From Streptomyces zhaozhouensis (GTDB lineage Bacteria > Actinomycetota > Actinomycetes > Streptomycetales > Streptomycetaceae), in NCBI RefSeq assembly GCF_900230195.1, contig NZ_OCNE01000011.1, positions 158,983-222,982 of the forward strand: a DNA stretch of 64,000 nt. The letters are read 5' to 3'. Of this stretch, positions 52,516 to 61,017 are shown piece by piece. The number at the start of each line of letters is the position of its first letter. Position 1 is the first letter of the stretch. The translations under genes were made by a program, and so were the position numbers. The notes beneath the pieces are model-generated. The model was given only the letters and a program-made list of their open reading frames with translations, did no database searches and was not told the origin of the DNA.

Positions 52516-53379
52516 ATGAGCGGATACGGACCGCCCGGTTACGGGCAGCAGCCCGGCCAGGGGCAGCCAGGCCAGGGCCAACAGCCCGGCTACGGATACC
52601 CCGGCCAGGGACAGCCCTCGGGCCCACCCACACCACAGCAACCCGGTTACGGCCAGCAGCCGCGGCAGCCCTACGGCCAGCCCCAGGGGCAGCCTCAGGC
52701 GCCCGGCCAGCAGCCTCCGGCCTACGGACAGCCGCAGGCGCCGGGGCAACAGCCCGGGTACGGCTACCCCGGCCAGGGGCAGCAGCAGCCGCCCGCCTAC
52801 GGCCAGCCCCCCGGGCAACAACAGCAACAGCCCTACGGGCAGCAGCCGGGCGCCGGTCACCAGCCGCCCGCCTGGAACGCCCCCGGCCCGCCGCCACCAC
52901 CGGCGAACTCCGGCCCGGCGCTCGGGCGTCAGCTGCACATCCTCGGATTCGTCGGCTCCGGCCTCGCGATCGTCGGGTCGTTCCTGGCCTGGGTCACGGC
53001 CGAGGGCGACCTGGTCGCGGACAACTCGGGCGCGCGGGGCACCGCGGGCGACGGCATGTGGACGTTGATCCTCGGCGTCGTCGCCCTCGCCCTGTTCGGC
53101 GCGGCCCTCGCGGCCAAGAAGCCGGTGCTGAACGCGGCGGCCGCCATACCGGGGCTGCTCATCCTCGCCATCGGCTTGCTCAACTTCTTCAACCTGGAGC
53201 GGCTCGCCCGCGCCGACGTCGAGGACGAGCTGGGCCAGTCGGTCCCGGACGAGCAGTGGGAGCAGTTCACCTCGCAGATCGACCTCACGGCCGGCACCGG
53301 GCTGTACCTGACCCTCACCGCCGCCGCGTGCGTCCTGGTCGCCGGCATCCTGTCGGCCACCCAACTGCGTAAGAAATAA
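52516..53379 (+). CDS. Gln/Pro/Gly-rich membrane protein, paralogue 1
   Basis: 287 residues. Residues 1-137 consist mainly of Gln, Pro, Gly and Tyr in repeats of PGYGQQPGQGQ type. The C-terminal 150 residues have four membrane spans: ILGFVGSGLAIVGSFLAWV, WTLILGVVALALFGAAL, LNAAAAIPGLLILAIGLLNFF and YLTLTAAACVLVAGIL, with a basic tail. The membrane half is paralogous to the next gene, so tandem duplication is likely. No function known. Confidence 0.75.
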   Translation: MSGYGPPGYGQQPGQGQPGQGQQPGYGYPGQGQPSGPPTPQQPGYGQQPRQPYGQPQGQPQAPGQQPPAYGQPQAPGQQPGYGYPGQGQQQPPAYGQPPGQQQQQPYGQQPGAGHQPPAWNAPGPPPPPANSGPALGRQLHILGFVGSGLAIVGSFLAWVTAEGDLVADNSGARGTAGDGMWTLILGVVALALFGAALAAKKPVLNAAAAIPGLLILAIGLLNFFNLERLARADVEDELGQSVPDEQWEQFTSQIDLTAGTGLYLTLTAAACVLVAGILSATQLRKK

Positions 53380-53604
53380 CGGAAGTTACGGCACCGCCGG
53401 GGGGCGGACGGCTCAACTCGCCTTTTTCTGAAGGGAGTAACGAGCCGACAAGGGGGGAACCATAGGGGGCAGCCGGTCGTTCCACGTGCGTGCGACCCAT
53501 TCGGGTTGAAGCGGAACGCCGCCTCCGAATGAAAACATTCTTCGGTGGATGGATGCATTTACGCGAAGAAAACGGCGGCATAAACCGCCTATCGGACAAG
53601 CAGG

Positions 53605-53633
53605 TTGCGGGGAGAGGCCCCGCTTCCTAGCGT
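53605..53633 (+). promoter_or_regulatory. Leaderless promoter of second paralogue
   Basis: TTGCGG (53605-53610), 17-bp spacer, TAGCGT (53628-53633), 8 nt before the ATG. Directly upstream lies a 260-base AT-richer gap (53380-53640) containing a T-rich tract at 53421-53427 and no gene. Confidence 0.55.
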
Positions 53634-53641
53634 CTGCCGGC

Positions 53642-54151
53642 ATGAGTGCATACGGACAGCAGCAGCCCGGCCCCTACACCCCTCCCCCGGCGGTCCCGAC
53701 CGTTCCGGCCCTTCCGCAGCAGATCCACATCGCCGGCCTGGTCGGCGGCGCGCTGGCGGCGCTCGGCTCGCTCCTGGCCTGGGCGTCCATCGAGGCCAAC
53801 GGTCAGAGCGAGAGCGAAGCCGGCCTCAGCGGCGACGGCCTGTGGACCCTGCTTCTCGGGATCGCGACGATCGCTCTCTTCGGTGCCGGCATGGCCACCA
53901 AGAAGCCGGTGCTCACCGCCGCCGCCGCGGCCCCCTCGCTGATCACCCTGATCTTCGGTGCGATCAACCTCTTCGACCCGGAGCGGGTTCTGCTCGCCTC
54001 CGCCGAGGATGACGGGGTCTCCGAGGCGGACGCCAAGGCCATTCTGGAGATGGTCGACGTGTCGAGCGGCTTCGGCATCTACCTCGTGGTGATCGGCGCC
54101 CTCGGTGCCCTCGTCGCCGGCGCCATCGCGGCGACCAAGCTGAAGAAGTGA
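53642..54151 (+). CDS. Membrane protein, paralogue 2
   Basis: 169 residues, with a short Pro/Gln-rich head (AYGQQQPGPYTPPPAVP) and four spans: IAGLVGGALAALGSLLAWA, LWTLLLGIATIALFGAGM, LTAAAAAPSLITLIFGAINLF and YLVVIGALGALVAGAIAAT. Matching positions of the aromatic LLAW and FG motifs and the KKPVL loop with the previous gene show recent common origin; the long Gln/Pro region was gained or lost. No function known. Confidence 0.75.
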   Translation: MSAYGQQQPGPYTPPPAVPTVPALPQQIHIAGLVGGALAALGSLLAWASIEANGQSESEAGLSGDGLWTLLLGIATIALFGAGMATKKPVLTAAAAAPSLITLIFGAINLFDPERVLLASAEDDGVSEADAKAILEMVDVSSGFGIYLVVIGALGALVAGAIAATKLKK

Positions 54152-54270
54152 GTCACTGCTGACCTCCGTTGGCAGGTTTGCGTCGAACAAGGCACAACCA
54201 AGCGGGAACACGCCCCGACGGACGAGACGTTCGCCGGGCGCGTTCCACGGTCGGTCGTCACGCAGGTGAT

Positions 54271-54297
54271 GGCCGGCTTTCGCTTTTCCGGCCTCTT
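54271..54297 (+). terminator. Possible terminator of the paralogue pair
   Basis: GGCCGG and CCGGCC six-base arms flank an eleven-base T-rich loop, followed by TCTTTC. It is 120 nt past the stop codon of the second paralogue and before the convergent oxidoreductase. Confidence 0.4.
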
Positions 54298-54323
54298 TCG
54301 CCGGTGTCCCCGAAAGAGAACGC

Positions 54324-55193
54324 CTACGGCGCGGCGAGGCGGGTGAAGCCCTCGGCGCCGTGGCCGGCGTCGACGGCCCGTCGCACGGCGGCGCGTCCGG
54401 CGGCGAGCATCGCGTCGTCCAGGCCGTTGGCCCGGACCGTGGCGAGGACGTCGTCCAGAAGCGAGGCAGCCGAGTCGAGGGACGACTCGTCGCCGGGGAA
54501 GTGGCCGGCGGACACGTGCGCGGCCACCGCGTCGATCATCCCGGGCAGCAGCCCGCTCATCGCCCTGGCGTACCCGCCGAGCTCCCCCGGCGCGACGCCC
54601 TCGGCGGAGGCCAGTCGGAAGGCGTGGACCACGCCGAACATCGAGGTCCAGAAGAAGTCGAGCAGCGACATGTTGAACGCGGCCGCGCGGCCCGGGTCCT
54701 CGCCGACGTGCGTCGGTGTGCCGCCCAGCGCGGCCAGCGTCGCCTCGTGCGCCCCGTGGACCTCGGCCGACCCGCTGTAGAGCACGACCGCGTCCGGGCC
54801 GCCGACCGGCGTCATGATCACGCCGTCGAGATAGCCGACGCCGTGCTCCTCGGCCCAGCGGGCCGTCTCACGCGCGTGCCGGGGCGAGCCGCCGGTGAGG
54901 TTGACCAGGGTGCGCCCGCGCAGCGCCTCGGGGTCGAGCACCGACCTGACGGCCTCGTGGTTGATCACGCAGACGACGACCAGCGGACTGGCCGCCGACG
55001 CCTCGGCGGCGGTCGCGGCGACGGTGGCGTCGAGGCCGGCCCCCTTGCCGGGAGTGCGGTTCCAGACGGTGGTGGGGTGGCCGGCGGCGGCGAAGGCGGT
55101 GGCCAGGGCGCGGCCCATCGGCCCGAGCCCGAGGACGGTGACGGGGGTGGGGGTGGGCGTGGGCGTGGGCGTGGAAGTCGTACCGGATGTCAT
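54324..55193 (-). CDS. NAD(P)-dependent 6PGDH/imine-reductase-like oxidoreductase
   Basis: 289 residues. NADP-binding Rossmann motif VTVLGLGPMGRALA at about residue 20 and the VWNRTPGKG loop mark NADPH preference. The remainder is the all-helical 6-phosphogluconate-dehydrogenase C-domain used by imine reductases and beta-hydroxyacid dehydrogenases. The N-terminus has a TPTPTPTPTPT tract. Divergent from a MerR gene with a shared palindromic operator. Actual substrate unknown. Confidence 0.85.
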   Translation of the reverse strand: MTSGTTSTPTPTPTPTPVTVLGLGPMGRALATAFAAAGHPTTVWNRTPGKGAGLDATVAATAAEASAASPLVVVCVINHEAVRSVLDPEALRGRTLVNLTGGSPRHARETARWAEEHGVGYLDGVIMTPVGGPDAVVLYSGSAEVHGAHEATLAALGGTPTHVGEDPGRAAAFNMSLLDFFWTSMFGVVHAFRLASAEGVAPGELGGYARAMSGLLPGMIDAVAAHVSAGHFPGDESSLDSAASLLDDVLATVRANGLDDAMLAAGRAAVRRAVDAGHGAEGFTRLAAP

Positions 55194-55209
55194 GCCGGGT
55201 AACGTAAAG

Positions 55210-55233
55210 CTTGACGTTGACGTCAGAGTCAAG
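55210..55233. promoter_or_regulatory. MerR-type operator
   Basis: CTTGAC and GTCAAG form 6-bp inverted arms separated by 12 bases within the 60-nt divergent gap. This dyad overlapping a promoter spacer is typical of MerR-family activation. Confidence 0.6.
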
Positions 55234-55253
55234 CCAACGGCCGGGAGGCGGGC

Positions 55254-55613
55254 GTGCGCATCGGAGAGCTGGCGCGGCGGACCGGAGTCAGCGAGCGCGG
55301 GCTGCGTTACTACGAGGAGCAGGGACTGCTGCGGCCGGAGCGGCTGCCGAGCGGCTATCGGGTGTACACCGAGCTGGACGTCGCGGCGGTCCGCCGGATC
55401 CGCCTCCTGCTCGCCGCCGGGCTGAGCACCGCGCAGATCGCCGAGGCACTGCCGTGCATGGTCGACGAGGACGAGCTGTTGCAGCCGACGTGCTCGGAAC
55501 TGGTGGACGCGTTGGCCGCGCACCGGGACCGGATCGAGGAGGCGATCGGCGAACTGGCCGCGACCCGCGACAACCTGAACACGCTGATCGCCCGCGCGCG
55601 CCCGGCGGGGTGA
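55254..55613 (+). CDS. MerR-family regulator
   Basis: 119 residues from a GTG. The N-terminal winged HTH (RIGELARRTGVSERGLRYYEEQGLLRPE) is canonical; the effector coiled coil is followed by a short C-terminus with only one cysteine in PCMV and one in PTCS, so metal sensing is not obvious. It probably controls the divergent oxidoreductase by twisting the promoter with the dyad between them. Confidence 0.93.
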   Translation: MRIGELARRTGVSERGLRYYEEQGLLRPERLPSGYRVYTELDVAAVRRIRLLLAAGLSTAQIAEALPCMVDEDELLQPTCSELVDALAAHRDRIEEAIGELAATRDNLNTLIARARPAG

Positions 55614-55698
55614 ACCGTCCTGGGCCCCGGGCGTCACCGGCCCGCCGTCCGGCAGGGCCCCTTGCTTCGAGCGCGCTCCAGGGCGTTGGCTTGCGTCC

Positions 55699-56697
55699 AT
55701 GAAGTACACACAGCTGGGACGCACGGGGCTCAGGGTCAGCCGACTGGTTCTGGGGACGATGAACTTCGGTCCGCTCGCCGACGAGGCGACGAGCCACTCG
55801 ATCATGGACGCCGCGCTGGACGCGGGCGTCAACTTCTTCGACACCGCGAACGTCTACGGCTGGGGCGAGAACAAGGGGCGCACCGAGGAGATCCTCGGGA
55901 CCTGGTTCGCCAAGGGAGGCGACCGGCGCGACAAGGTCGTCCTGGCCACCAAGGTCTACGGCAACATGGCGGGCGACGGGCAGCCCGCCTGGCCCAACCA
56001 CGACAAGCTCTCGGCGCTCAACATCCGCCGGGCCGTGGACGCCAGCCTCCGGCGGCTCCAGACCGACCACATCGACCTGTACCAGTTCCACCACGTGGAC
56101 CGGAACACGCCGTGGGAGGAGATCTGGCAGGCCATCGACGTGCTGGTGCAGCAGGGGAAGATCCTGTACGCGGGCTCGTCGAACTTCGCCGGCTGGCACA
56201 TCGCGCGCGCCAACGAGACGGCGGCGCGGCGCGGTTCGCTGGGCCTGGTGAGCGAGCAGTGCCTCTACAACCTGGCCGAGCGCAGCGCCGAGATGGAGGT
56301 CATCCCGTCGGCGGAGACCTACGGGCTGGGCGTGATCCCGTGGTCCCCGCTCCAGGGCGGGCTGCTCGGCGGCGCCATCCGCAAGGAGCGGGAGGGCGGC
56401 GCCTCGCGCAGCTCCGGCGGGCGCGCGGCCGAGGCGCTGGCGGACAGCGCCTTCCGCGCGCGGGTCCAGGAGTACGAGGACCTGCTGGCCAAGCACGGCA
56501 TCGAGCCGGGTGACGCGGCGCTGGCGTGGCTGCTGACCAGGCCGGGCGTGACCGGCCCGATCGTCGGGCCGCGCACCAGGGAGCACCTGGACTCGGCCCT
56601 GCGGGCGGTGGAGCTGGAGCTGAGCGAGGAGATCCTCACCGAGCTGGACCGGATCTTCCCGGGGCCCGGCGCCTCACCCGAGTCCTTCGCCTGGTGA
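55699..56697 (+). CDS. Aldo/keto reductase
   Basis: 332 residues. The tetrad is visible: Asp in FFDTANVYGWGENK, Tyr of NVYG, Lys in VVLATKVYG and His in YQFHHVD; the NADPH-contacting GLLGG and TGPIVGPRT segments are near the C-terminus. Similar proteins act on aldehydes and sugar-derived carbonyls; the substrate is not assignable. Single gene on the plus strand 85 nt after the MerR gene. Confidence 0.93.
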   Translation: MKYTQLGRTGLRVSRLVLGTMNFGPLADEATSHSIMDAALDAGVNFFDTANVYGWGENKGRTEEILGTWFAKGGDRRDKVVLATKVYGNMAGDGQPAWPNHDKLSALNIRRAVDASLRRLQTDHIDLYQFHHVDRNTPWEEIWQAIDVLVQQGKILYAGSSNFAGWHIARANETAARRGSLGLVSEQCLYNLAERSAEMEVIPSAETYGLGVIPWSPLQGGLLGGAIRKEREGGASRSSGGRAAEALADSAFRARVQEYEDLLAKHGIEPGDAALAWLLTRPGVTGPIVGPRTREHLDSALRAVELELSEEILTELDRIFPGPGASPESFAW

Positions 56698-56824
56698 CGG
56701 ACGGCTTCCCGGCCCGGTGAGCTCGCCGCGTGGCCCGTCGTCCCGGCGTTCCCGGGGCGGCGGGTCGCGTCGCTCCCGGGGCGGGTCGCACCGGGGGTGT
56801 CTCGGCTGCCCGGGGCGCCCCGGG

Positions 56825-56914
56825 TCAGCCGCCGAGGGCCGCGGCGACGGCGACCACGGCGAGGATCAGGACGAGGGCGGCACTCACGATGCGTGCTCTG
56901 GTCTTCGCGTTCAC
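56825..56914 (-). CDS. 29-residue single-span membrane peptide
   Basis: A GTG-started 29-codon frame, beginning VNAKTRARIV and continuing as an uninterrupted hydrophobic helix SAALVLILAVVAVAAALGG. The complement of 56922-56927 reads TACCGT, seven bases before the GTG, a leaderless promoter of the type seen elsewhere in this window. Small membrane proteins with an NAKTRAR start are common and conserved in Streptomyces genomes in my recollection. Function unknown. Confidence 0.55.
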   Translation of the reverse strand: MNAKTRARIVSAALVLILAVVAVAAALGG

Positions 56915-56934
56915 AGCCCCACGGTACGCCGAGC

Positions 56935-57510
56935 TCACGCACGTCCGTTCGCCGCTCCCAGCCGCCAGCTCTCCCGGACGTGGTAGCGGGTGCCCTCGCC
57001 GGGGCGGTCCTCCGCGCCCATCAGCACCAGCGAGGAGGCCGTCCACTCCCGTCCCTCGAACGCCGCGAGGGCGGCCAGCGGTCGGTCGAGGTCCCGGCCC
57101 GAGCCCCGGCCGTAGGCGACCGTGAGATGGGGGCGGTAGGCGTCGTGCGGCGTCCCGCCCGGGGTACCGGCGGCGCGGCCCGCCACGGCGCTCGCGGCGG
57201 CCAGCCGGTGCAGCGGCTCCAACGCTCCGCCGACGCCGACCCACAGGTGACGCCGCCCGAACGCGCCCGCGCCGACCAGCCGCAACGTGAACGGTTCGAC
57301 GCCCCGTGCCGCCCGCGTCAGGCCCTCGTCGAGCGCCGGGAGCCGGTACTCCTCGGTCTCGCCGTAGAAGGCGAGGGTGAGGTGCCAGTTTGCCCGGTCC
57401 GACCACCGCAGCCGCTCCTCGTCGACGGAGTGCCCGCTCAACGGAGCTATGGCATCGGCCAGTTGGTCGAGCGCGTCGGTCGGCGGAAGCAGTGCGGAGA
57501 AGGTCCTCAT
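56935..57510 (-). CDS. thpR: RNA 2',3'-cyclic phosphodiesterase
   Basis: 191 residues. The 2H superfamily signature appears as two HLT(L/V) motifs, WHLTLAF near residue 43 and PHLTVAY near 128, within a fold duplicated about a pseudo twofold axis. Such enzymes (formerly 2'-5' RNA ligase) hydrolyse 2',3'-cyclic phosphates. Gene is separate from its neighbours, 21 nt downstream of the small membrane peptide gene's start region on the same strand. Confidence 0.93.
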   Translation of the reverse strand: MRTFSALLPPTDALDQLADAIAPLSGHSVDEERLRWSDRANWHLTLAFYGETEEYRLPALDEGLTRAARGVEPFTLRLVGAGAFGRRHLWVGVGGALEPLHRLAAASAVAGRAAGTPGGTPHDAYRPHLTVAYGRGSGRDLDRPLAALAAFEGREWTASSLVLMGAEDRPGEGTRYHVRESWRLGAANGRA

Positions 57511-57829
57511 GGCCGCTCATGCTAGGTCGGGGCGGGGGGCGCACGGGCGGCGCGAAGTTTTTCCGGCACTCAGGGTTACTTTCCGCCCCGCGCTTCGTTA
57601 CTCTGTGTGCTGAATCTGTCGCGGGTGGTGCGCGGCGGTGAGGGAGCAGGGCTTTCCGAGGGGGAGGATTCCGATGGGACGGTCGGGGAACGGTTTGGTC
57701 GGCGCGTGGGTCCGGGGCGTCGGGCGCGCCCGAGCGTGGGCGGGGCGGCTCGCGCGCCGCGTGCGCGCCGGGATCGGCGGGTGCGGACGGAGCCCGGGGC
57801 GGGGCGCCGCCGGACGCCGGACGGATCGC
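57511..57829. other. Gap with promoter-like motifs and no assigned gene
   Basis: In 319 bases, TTACTT (57576-57581) and TACTCT (57599-57604) are spaced 17 bp like a plus-strand promoter, and GGGGGAGGA (57658-57666) precedes an ATG at 57674. The frame from that ATG runs antisense through the phosphotransferase gene, so I do not call it. The thpR upstream area begins at 57511. Confidence 0.35.
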
Positions 57830-58786
57830 CTAGCGCCCGAGGCCGAGCAGCCGGCGCACCTCGGGACGGTGGAGGAGTTCCACGCACCAGGCGAAGTGGC
57901 CGTCCTCGCCGGACGAGGAGTAGGCCGTGGCGGTGACCAGCGAGTAGGCCGCCCGGTAGGTGAGCAGCGTCTCCCTCGGGTGCCCGAGGCGTTCGGTCAT
58001 GGCGGCCAGCAGCGCCTCGTCGTGGGCGCGGGCCTCGGGCCCGTACATGTCGTAGAAGCCGGCGGCGGTGGCGGCGTCGAAGGCGTTGTCCCCGGCCGTG
58101 CTCAGAAAGCCCCAGTCCAGCAGCCCGACGACCGTGCCGTCCCGGTCGACCAGGATGTTGGGTGGGCAGATGTCGCCGTGCACCACGGCCGGCGCCTCCC
58201 GGGTCGGCAGGTCGTGGAGCCGGGAGCGGACCGCGTCGAGCACGGCGTCCAGTTCGGGGAGGGCGCGGGTGAGCGCGGGACGGCCGGCCTCCGCGCGGCG
58301 CTCGACGAGGGCCGCCAGCGCCTCGGGCCAGGACGCGTGCCCCGCCCAGAGCGGCTCGCTCTCGCCGGGCGCGGGCAGGGCGCGTGCGGCCGGGCCCGCC
58401 GTGGTCGCGCCGAGCGCGGCCACCACCTCGACGAAGGCGGCGTGCCCCGCCTCCGGGCCGAGGAAGTCGGCCTCGCTCAGCGGCGTGCCGGTCAGTTCGC
58501 GCTCCACGGTCACCACGACGCCCCGGTGCTCCTGGACGGCCACCGGCTCGGGCGTGGCGAACGGCAGCCGCTGGGCGGCGACTTCGCCGTGGAAGGCGGC
58601 GAGCCGCCGGGCGTCCCCTGCGGCCCGCCCGCTGTGCCAGACCTTGCCGACCAGCCCGTCGGCCAGCCGGTGGACGGTGCCCTCCATCCCCGCTCCGAGC
58701 AGGGCGAGAGGGCGGTGCCCCAGCGCGGTCAGCGTCTCGACCGGGTCCGGGACGGGCGTGGGTTCGGCGGCTTCCGGGGAGTGCAC
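57830..58786 (-). CDS. APH-type phosphotransferase family protein
   Basis: 318 residues from a GTG. N-lobe VGKVWHS lysine near residue 48, catalytic loop VVHGDICPPNIL (aspartate in HGDIC) near 200, and the DFG-equivalent VGLLDWGF near 220. Protein kinase-like phosphotransferase with unknown small-molecule substrate; close relatives are described as aminoglycoside phosphotransferase family proteins, mostly without drug activity. Separated by 122 nt from the MFS gene upstream on the same strand. Confidence 0.75.
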   Translation of the reverse strand: MHSPEAAEPTPVPDPVETLTALGHRPLALLGAGMEGTVHRLADGLVGKVWHSGRAAGDARRLAAFHGEVAAQRLPFATPEPVAVQEHRGVVVTVERELTGTPLSEADFLGPEAGHAAFVEVVAALGATTAGPAARALPAPGESEPLWAGHASWPEALAALVERRAEAGRPALTRALPELDAVLDAVRSRLHDLPTREAPAVVHGDICPPNILVDRDGTVVGLLDWGFLSTAGDNAFDAATAAGFYDMYGPEARAHDEALLAAMTERLGHPRETLLTYRAAYSLVTATAYSSSGEDGHFAWCVELLHRPEVRRLLGLGR

Positions 58787-58908
58787 GGGGTCCGTCTCTC
58801 TCAGGGCCGGCGGCCCGTTCGGTGGGAGGAGTGGCGGGGTGGACGGCGCGGCACCGCCCCGGGCCGTGGGTCGGGCCCGGTCCGGTGCCGCGTCGTCGGG
58901 GCGGCCGG

Positions 58909-60267
58909 TCAGGCTACGGGACGGATGGCCGCGCCCGCGGGGGCGGTCACCTCTTCCGGGTCGCGCGGCACCAGGGCGAGCCCTCGGCTGCCCGCCCGCA
59001 GGCTGATCCGCAGCCGCAGCCCGCCGATCCTGGCCAGGATCAGGGCCACACCGACGGCCGCGGCGAGGCAGACCAGGCCACCGCTGATCAGCCCCACCCG
59101 GGCGCCGAACTCGTCGCTCAGCCAGCCGACCAGGGGCCCGCCGATGGGGGTGCCGCCGACGAAGACCATCATGAAGAGGCTGATGACCCGGCCCCGCATC
59201 GCCGGGTCACTGGAGATCTGGATGGTCGAGTTGGCGGTCACCTGGAAGGTCATCCCGGCCAGCCCGATCAGCGGCATCAGCACGGCGAAGACCACGAAGT
59301 TCGGCGCCGCCGAGGCCACCACCAGCAGGGAGGAGAAGACGGCCGCCGCCCCGACGGTGAACCGCGTCCGGTTGCTGCCGCGCCGGGCCGCCAGCAGGGC
59401 GCCGACCACGGAGCCGCCCGCCATCAGCGAGTTGAGCAGACCGAAGGTGCCGGGGCCCGACGCGAAGACCTGGTCGGTGAAGGCGACCAGCCAGATCGCG
59501 AAGTTGTAGCCGAAGGTCCCGATGAAGCCGACCAGCACGATCATCCACAGCAGGTCGGGCCGTCCGCCCACGTAGCGCAGCCCGTCCCGCAGCTGGCCCC
59601 GCCCGCGGGGCACCCGCTCCGCGGGGTTCAGCTCGGAGGTGCGCATCATCAGCAGCCCGATGATCGGAGCGATGAAGGAGAGTCCGTTCGCGAGGAACGC
59701 CCACGCGCCGCCCACGGCGGCGATCATGACGCCGGCCACCGCCGGGCCGATCAGCCGGGCCGACTGGAAGTTCGCCGAGTTCAGGGAGACCGCGTTGCGC
59801 AGCAGGCGCGGGCCGACCATGTCGGAGACGAAGGTCTGGCGGGCCGGGTTGTCGACCACGGTCACCAGGCCGACGAGAAAGGCCAGGACGTAGACGTGGT
59901 AGACGTTCACCACGTCGGTGAAGGTCAGAGCCGCCAGGGTGAGGCCGGTGAGACCGAGTGCGGCCTGGGTGCCGATGAGCAGCTTGCGCTTGTCGACCCG
60001 GTCGGCGAGGACACCGCCGTAGAGGCCGAAGAGCAGCATCGGGAGGAACTGCAGCGCGAGGGTGATGCCGACGGCGGCGGCGGAGCCGGTCAGCTCGTGG
60101 ACCAGCCAGTCCTGGGCGATGCGCTGCATCCAGGTGCCGATGTTGGATATCGCGTTGCCGAAGAAGTGGATGCGGTAGTTGCGCACCCGGAAGGAGCTGA
60201 AGGTGGACACTTTGTCGGTTGCGGTCAGGGATGCGGGTGCGGAGCCTGCTCCGGGTCCCGGACTCAA
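58909..60267 (-). CDS. MFS transporter (MFS_3 type)
   Basis: 452 residues from a TTG with AAGGAG nine bases upstream. Twelve predicted spans; MFS motif A in GLYGGVLADRVDKRKLLI at about 80-97 and the N-terminal NIGTWMQRIAQDWLVH of the enterobactin/macrolide exporter group. Located 109 nt downstream of a MarR gene on the same strand, so it is probably a multidrug efflux pump repressed by that MarR protein. Confidence 0.9.
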   Translation of the reverse strand: MSPGPGAGSAPASLTATDKVSTFSSFRVRNYRIHFFGNAISNIGTWMQRIAQDWLVHELTGSAAAVGITLALQFLPMLLFGLYGGVLADRVDKRKLLIGTQAALGLTGLTLAALTFTDVVNVYHVYVLAFLVGLVTVVDNPARQTFVSDMVGPRLLRNAVSLNSANFQSARLIGPAVAGVMIAAVGGAWAFLANGLSFIAPIIGLLMMRTSELNPAERVPRGRGQLRDGLRYVGGRPDLLWMIVLVGFIGTFGYNFAIWLVAFTDQVFASGPGTFGLLNSLMAGGSVVGALLAARRGSNRTRFTVGAAAVFSSLLVVASAAPNFVVFAVLMPLIGLAGMTFQVTANSTIQISSDPAMRGRVISLFMMVFVGGTPIGGPLVGWLSDEFGARVGLISGGLVCLAAAVGVALILARIGGLRLRISLRAGSRGLALVPRDPEEVTAPAGAAIRPVA

Positions 60268-60290
60268 GGGAGACTCTCCTTAGTACGTTT

Positions 60291-60340
60291 CCGTGCTGGT
60301 CGTGCTGGTCCTACTGGCTGTGCTGATCCTGCTGGTCGTG
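60291..60340. repeat. Short imperfect 9-bp repeat between MarR and MFS genes
   Basis: About six near-copies of CGTGCTGGT (TGCTGGTCG, TACTGGCTG, TGCTGATCC) are arranged head to tail. In plus-strand reading it spells a hydrophobic artefact (LVVLVLLAVLILLVV). The MarR and MFS genes lie on either side. Confidence 0.5.
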
Positions 60341-60376
60341 CCTGTGGTGTGGGTTCGGGGTGGTGGCGCGAGGGCG

Positions 60377-60817
60377 CTACAAGTGGGCGAGCTTGTGGAG
60401 CACGGGAGCGGCGGCGCGCAGCGCCTCCCACTCCTCCTCGGTCAGCTCGTCGGCGAGCCCGGCCAGCCAGGCGTTCCGCTGCTCCCGGCTGGCGGCGAGC
60501 ATCTCCTCGGCGGCGTCGGTGGCGGCCACCAGCTTCTGCCGGCGGTCCTCCGGGTGCGGCTGGAGGGCGACCAGGCCGCGCTCCTGCAACAACGACAGGA
60601 TGCGGGTCATCGACGGGGGCTGCACATGCTCCTTGCGGGCCAGCTCCCCCGGGGTCATCGCGCCGCAGCGGGCGAGCGTGCCGAGGGCGGACAGCTCGGC
60701 GAGGCTGAGCGTGCGGTCGACGGAGAGGTGGCGCAGCCGTCGGGAGAGCCTCAGCACCCCGACACGCAACGTGTTGACCGCCTCGGCGTCCTCCGGGCCG
60801 TCCATCGCGTGAGGCAT
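60377..60817 (-). CDS. MarR-family regulator
   Basis: 146 residues. The winged-helix motif is in LSALGTLARCGAMTPGELARKEHVQPPSMTRILSLLQERGLV, followed by the wing HPEDRRQKLVA and the dimerisation helices. Starts ATG at 60817; an ATG at 60805 is possible. An AT-rich promoter with a TTAG-CTTGC-CTAA dyad 20 nt upstream is a probable autoregulatory operator. It probably represses itself and the MFS gene downstream. Confidence 0.92.
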   Translation of the reverse strand: MPHAMDGPEDAEAVNTLRVGVLRLSRRLRHLSVDRTLSLAELSALGTLARCGAMTPGELARKEHVQPPSMTRILSLLQERGLVALQPHPEDRRQKLVAATDAAEEMLAASREQRNAWLAGLADELTEEEWEALRAAAPVLHKLAHL

Positions 60818-60836
60818 CCACACCACCGTTCGCTCA

Positions 60837-60858
60837 TTAGCTTGCCTAACGAAATATA
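60837..60858 (-). promoter_or_regulatory. MarR promoter and operator
   Basis: On the minus strand TATATT (60858-60853) is a good -10 box. TTAG-CTTGC-CTAA (60837-60849) overlaps the expected start of transcription, so repression by the MarR protein is likely. Confidence 0.55.
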
Positions 60859-61017
60859 GGACGATCGGAGGCCCCTGTACATTCCTGCGACCCACCGGAG
60901 TGAGCAACCGCACCCCTCCCCGCGCCTTCGCCCGCGCCCCGGCGCACTCCCGCGTGCCCCAGGCCCCGGGGGTACGCTGAGCCGGCGGACGGTTCACTGA
61001 CAGGGGAGGCTGGCGCG

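Noticed and set aside
57674..59509. Long plus-strand ORF after GGGGGAGGA
   Set aside because: It runs antisense through the phosphotransferase and MFS genes, and its composition is that of a GC-rich shadow frame. Only the first 100 bases might matter.
60293..60859. Plus-strand hydrophobic ORF over the MarR gene
   Set aside because: The hydrophobic stretch comes from 9-bp repeats and the rest is antisense to a clear MarR gene.
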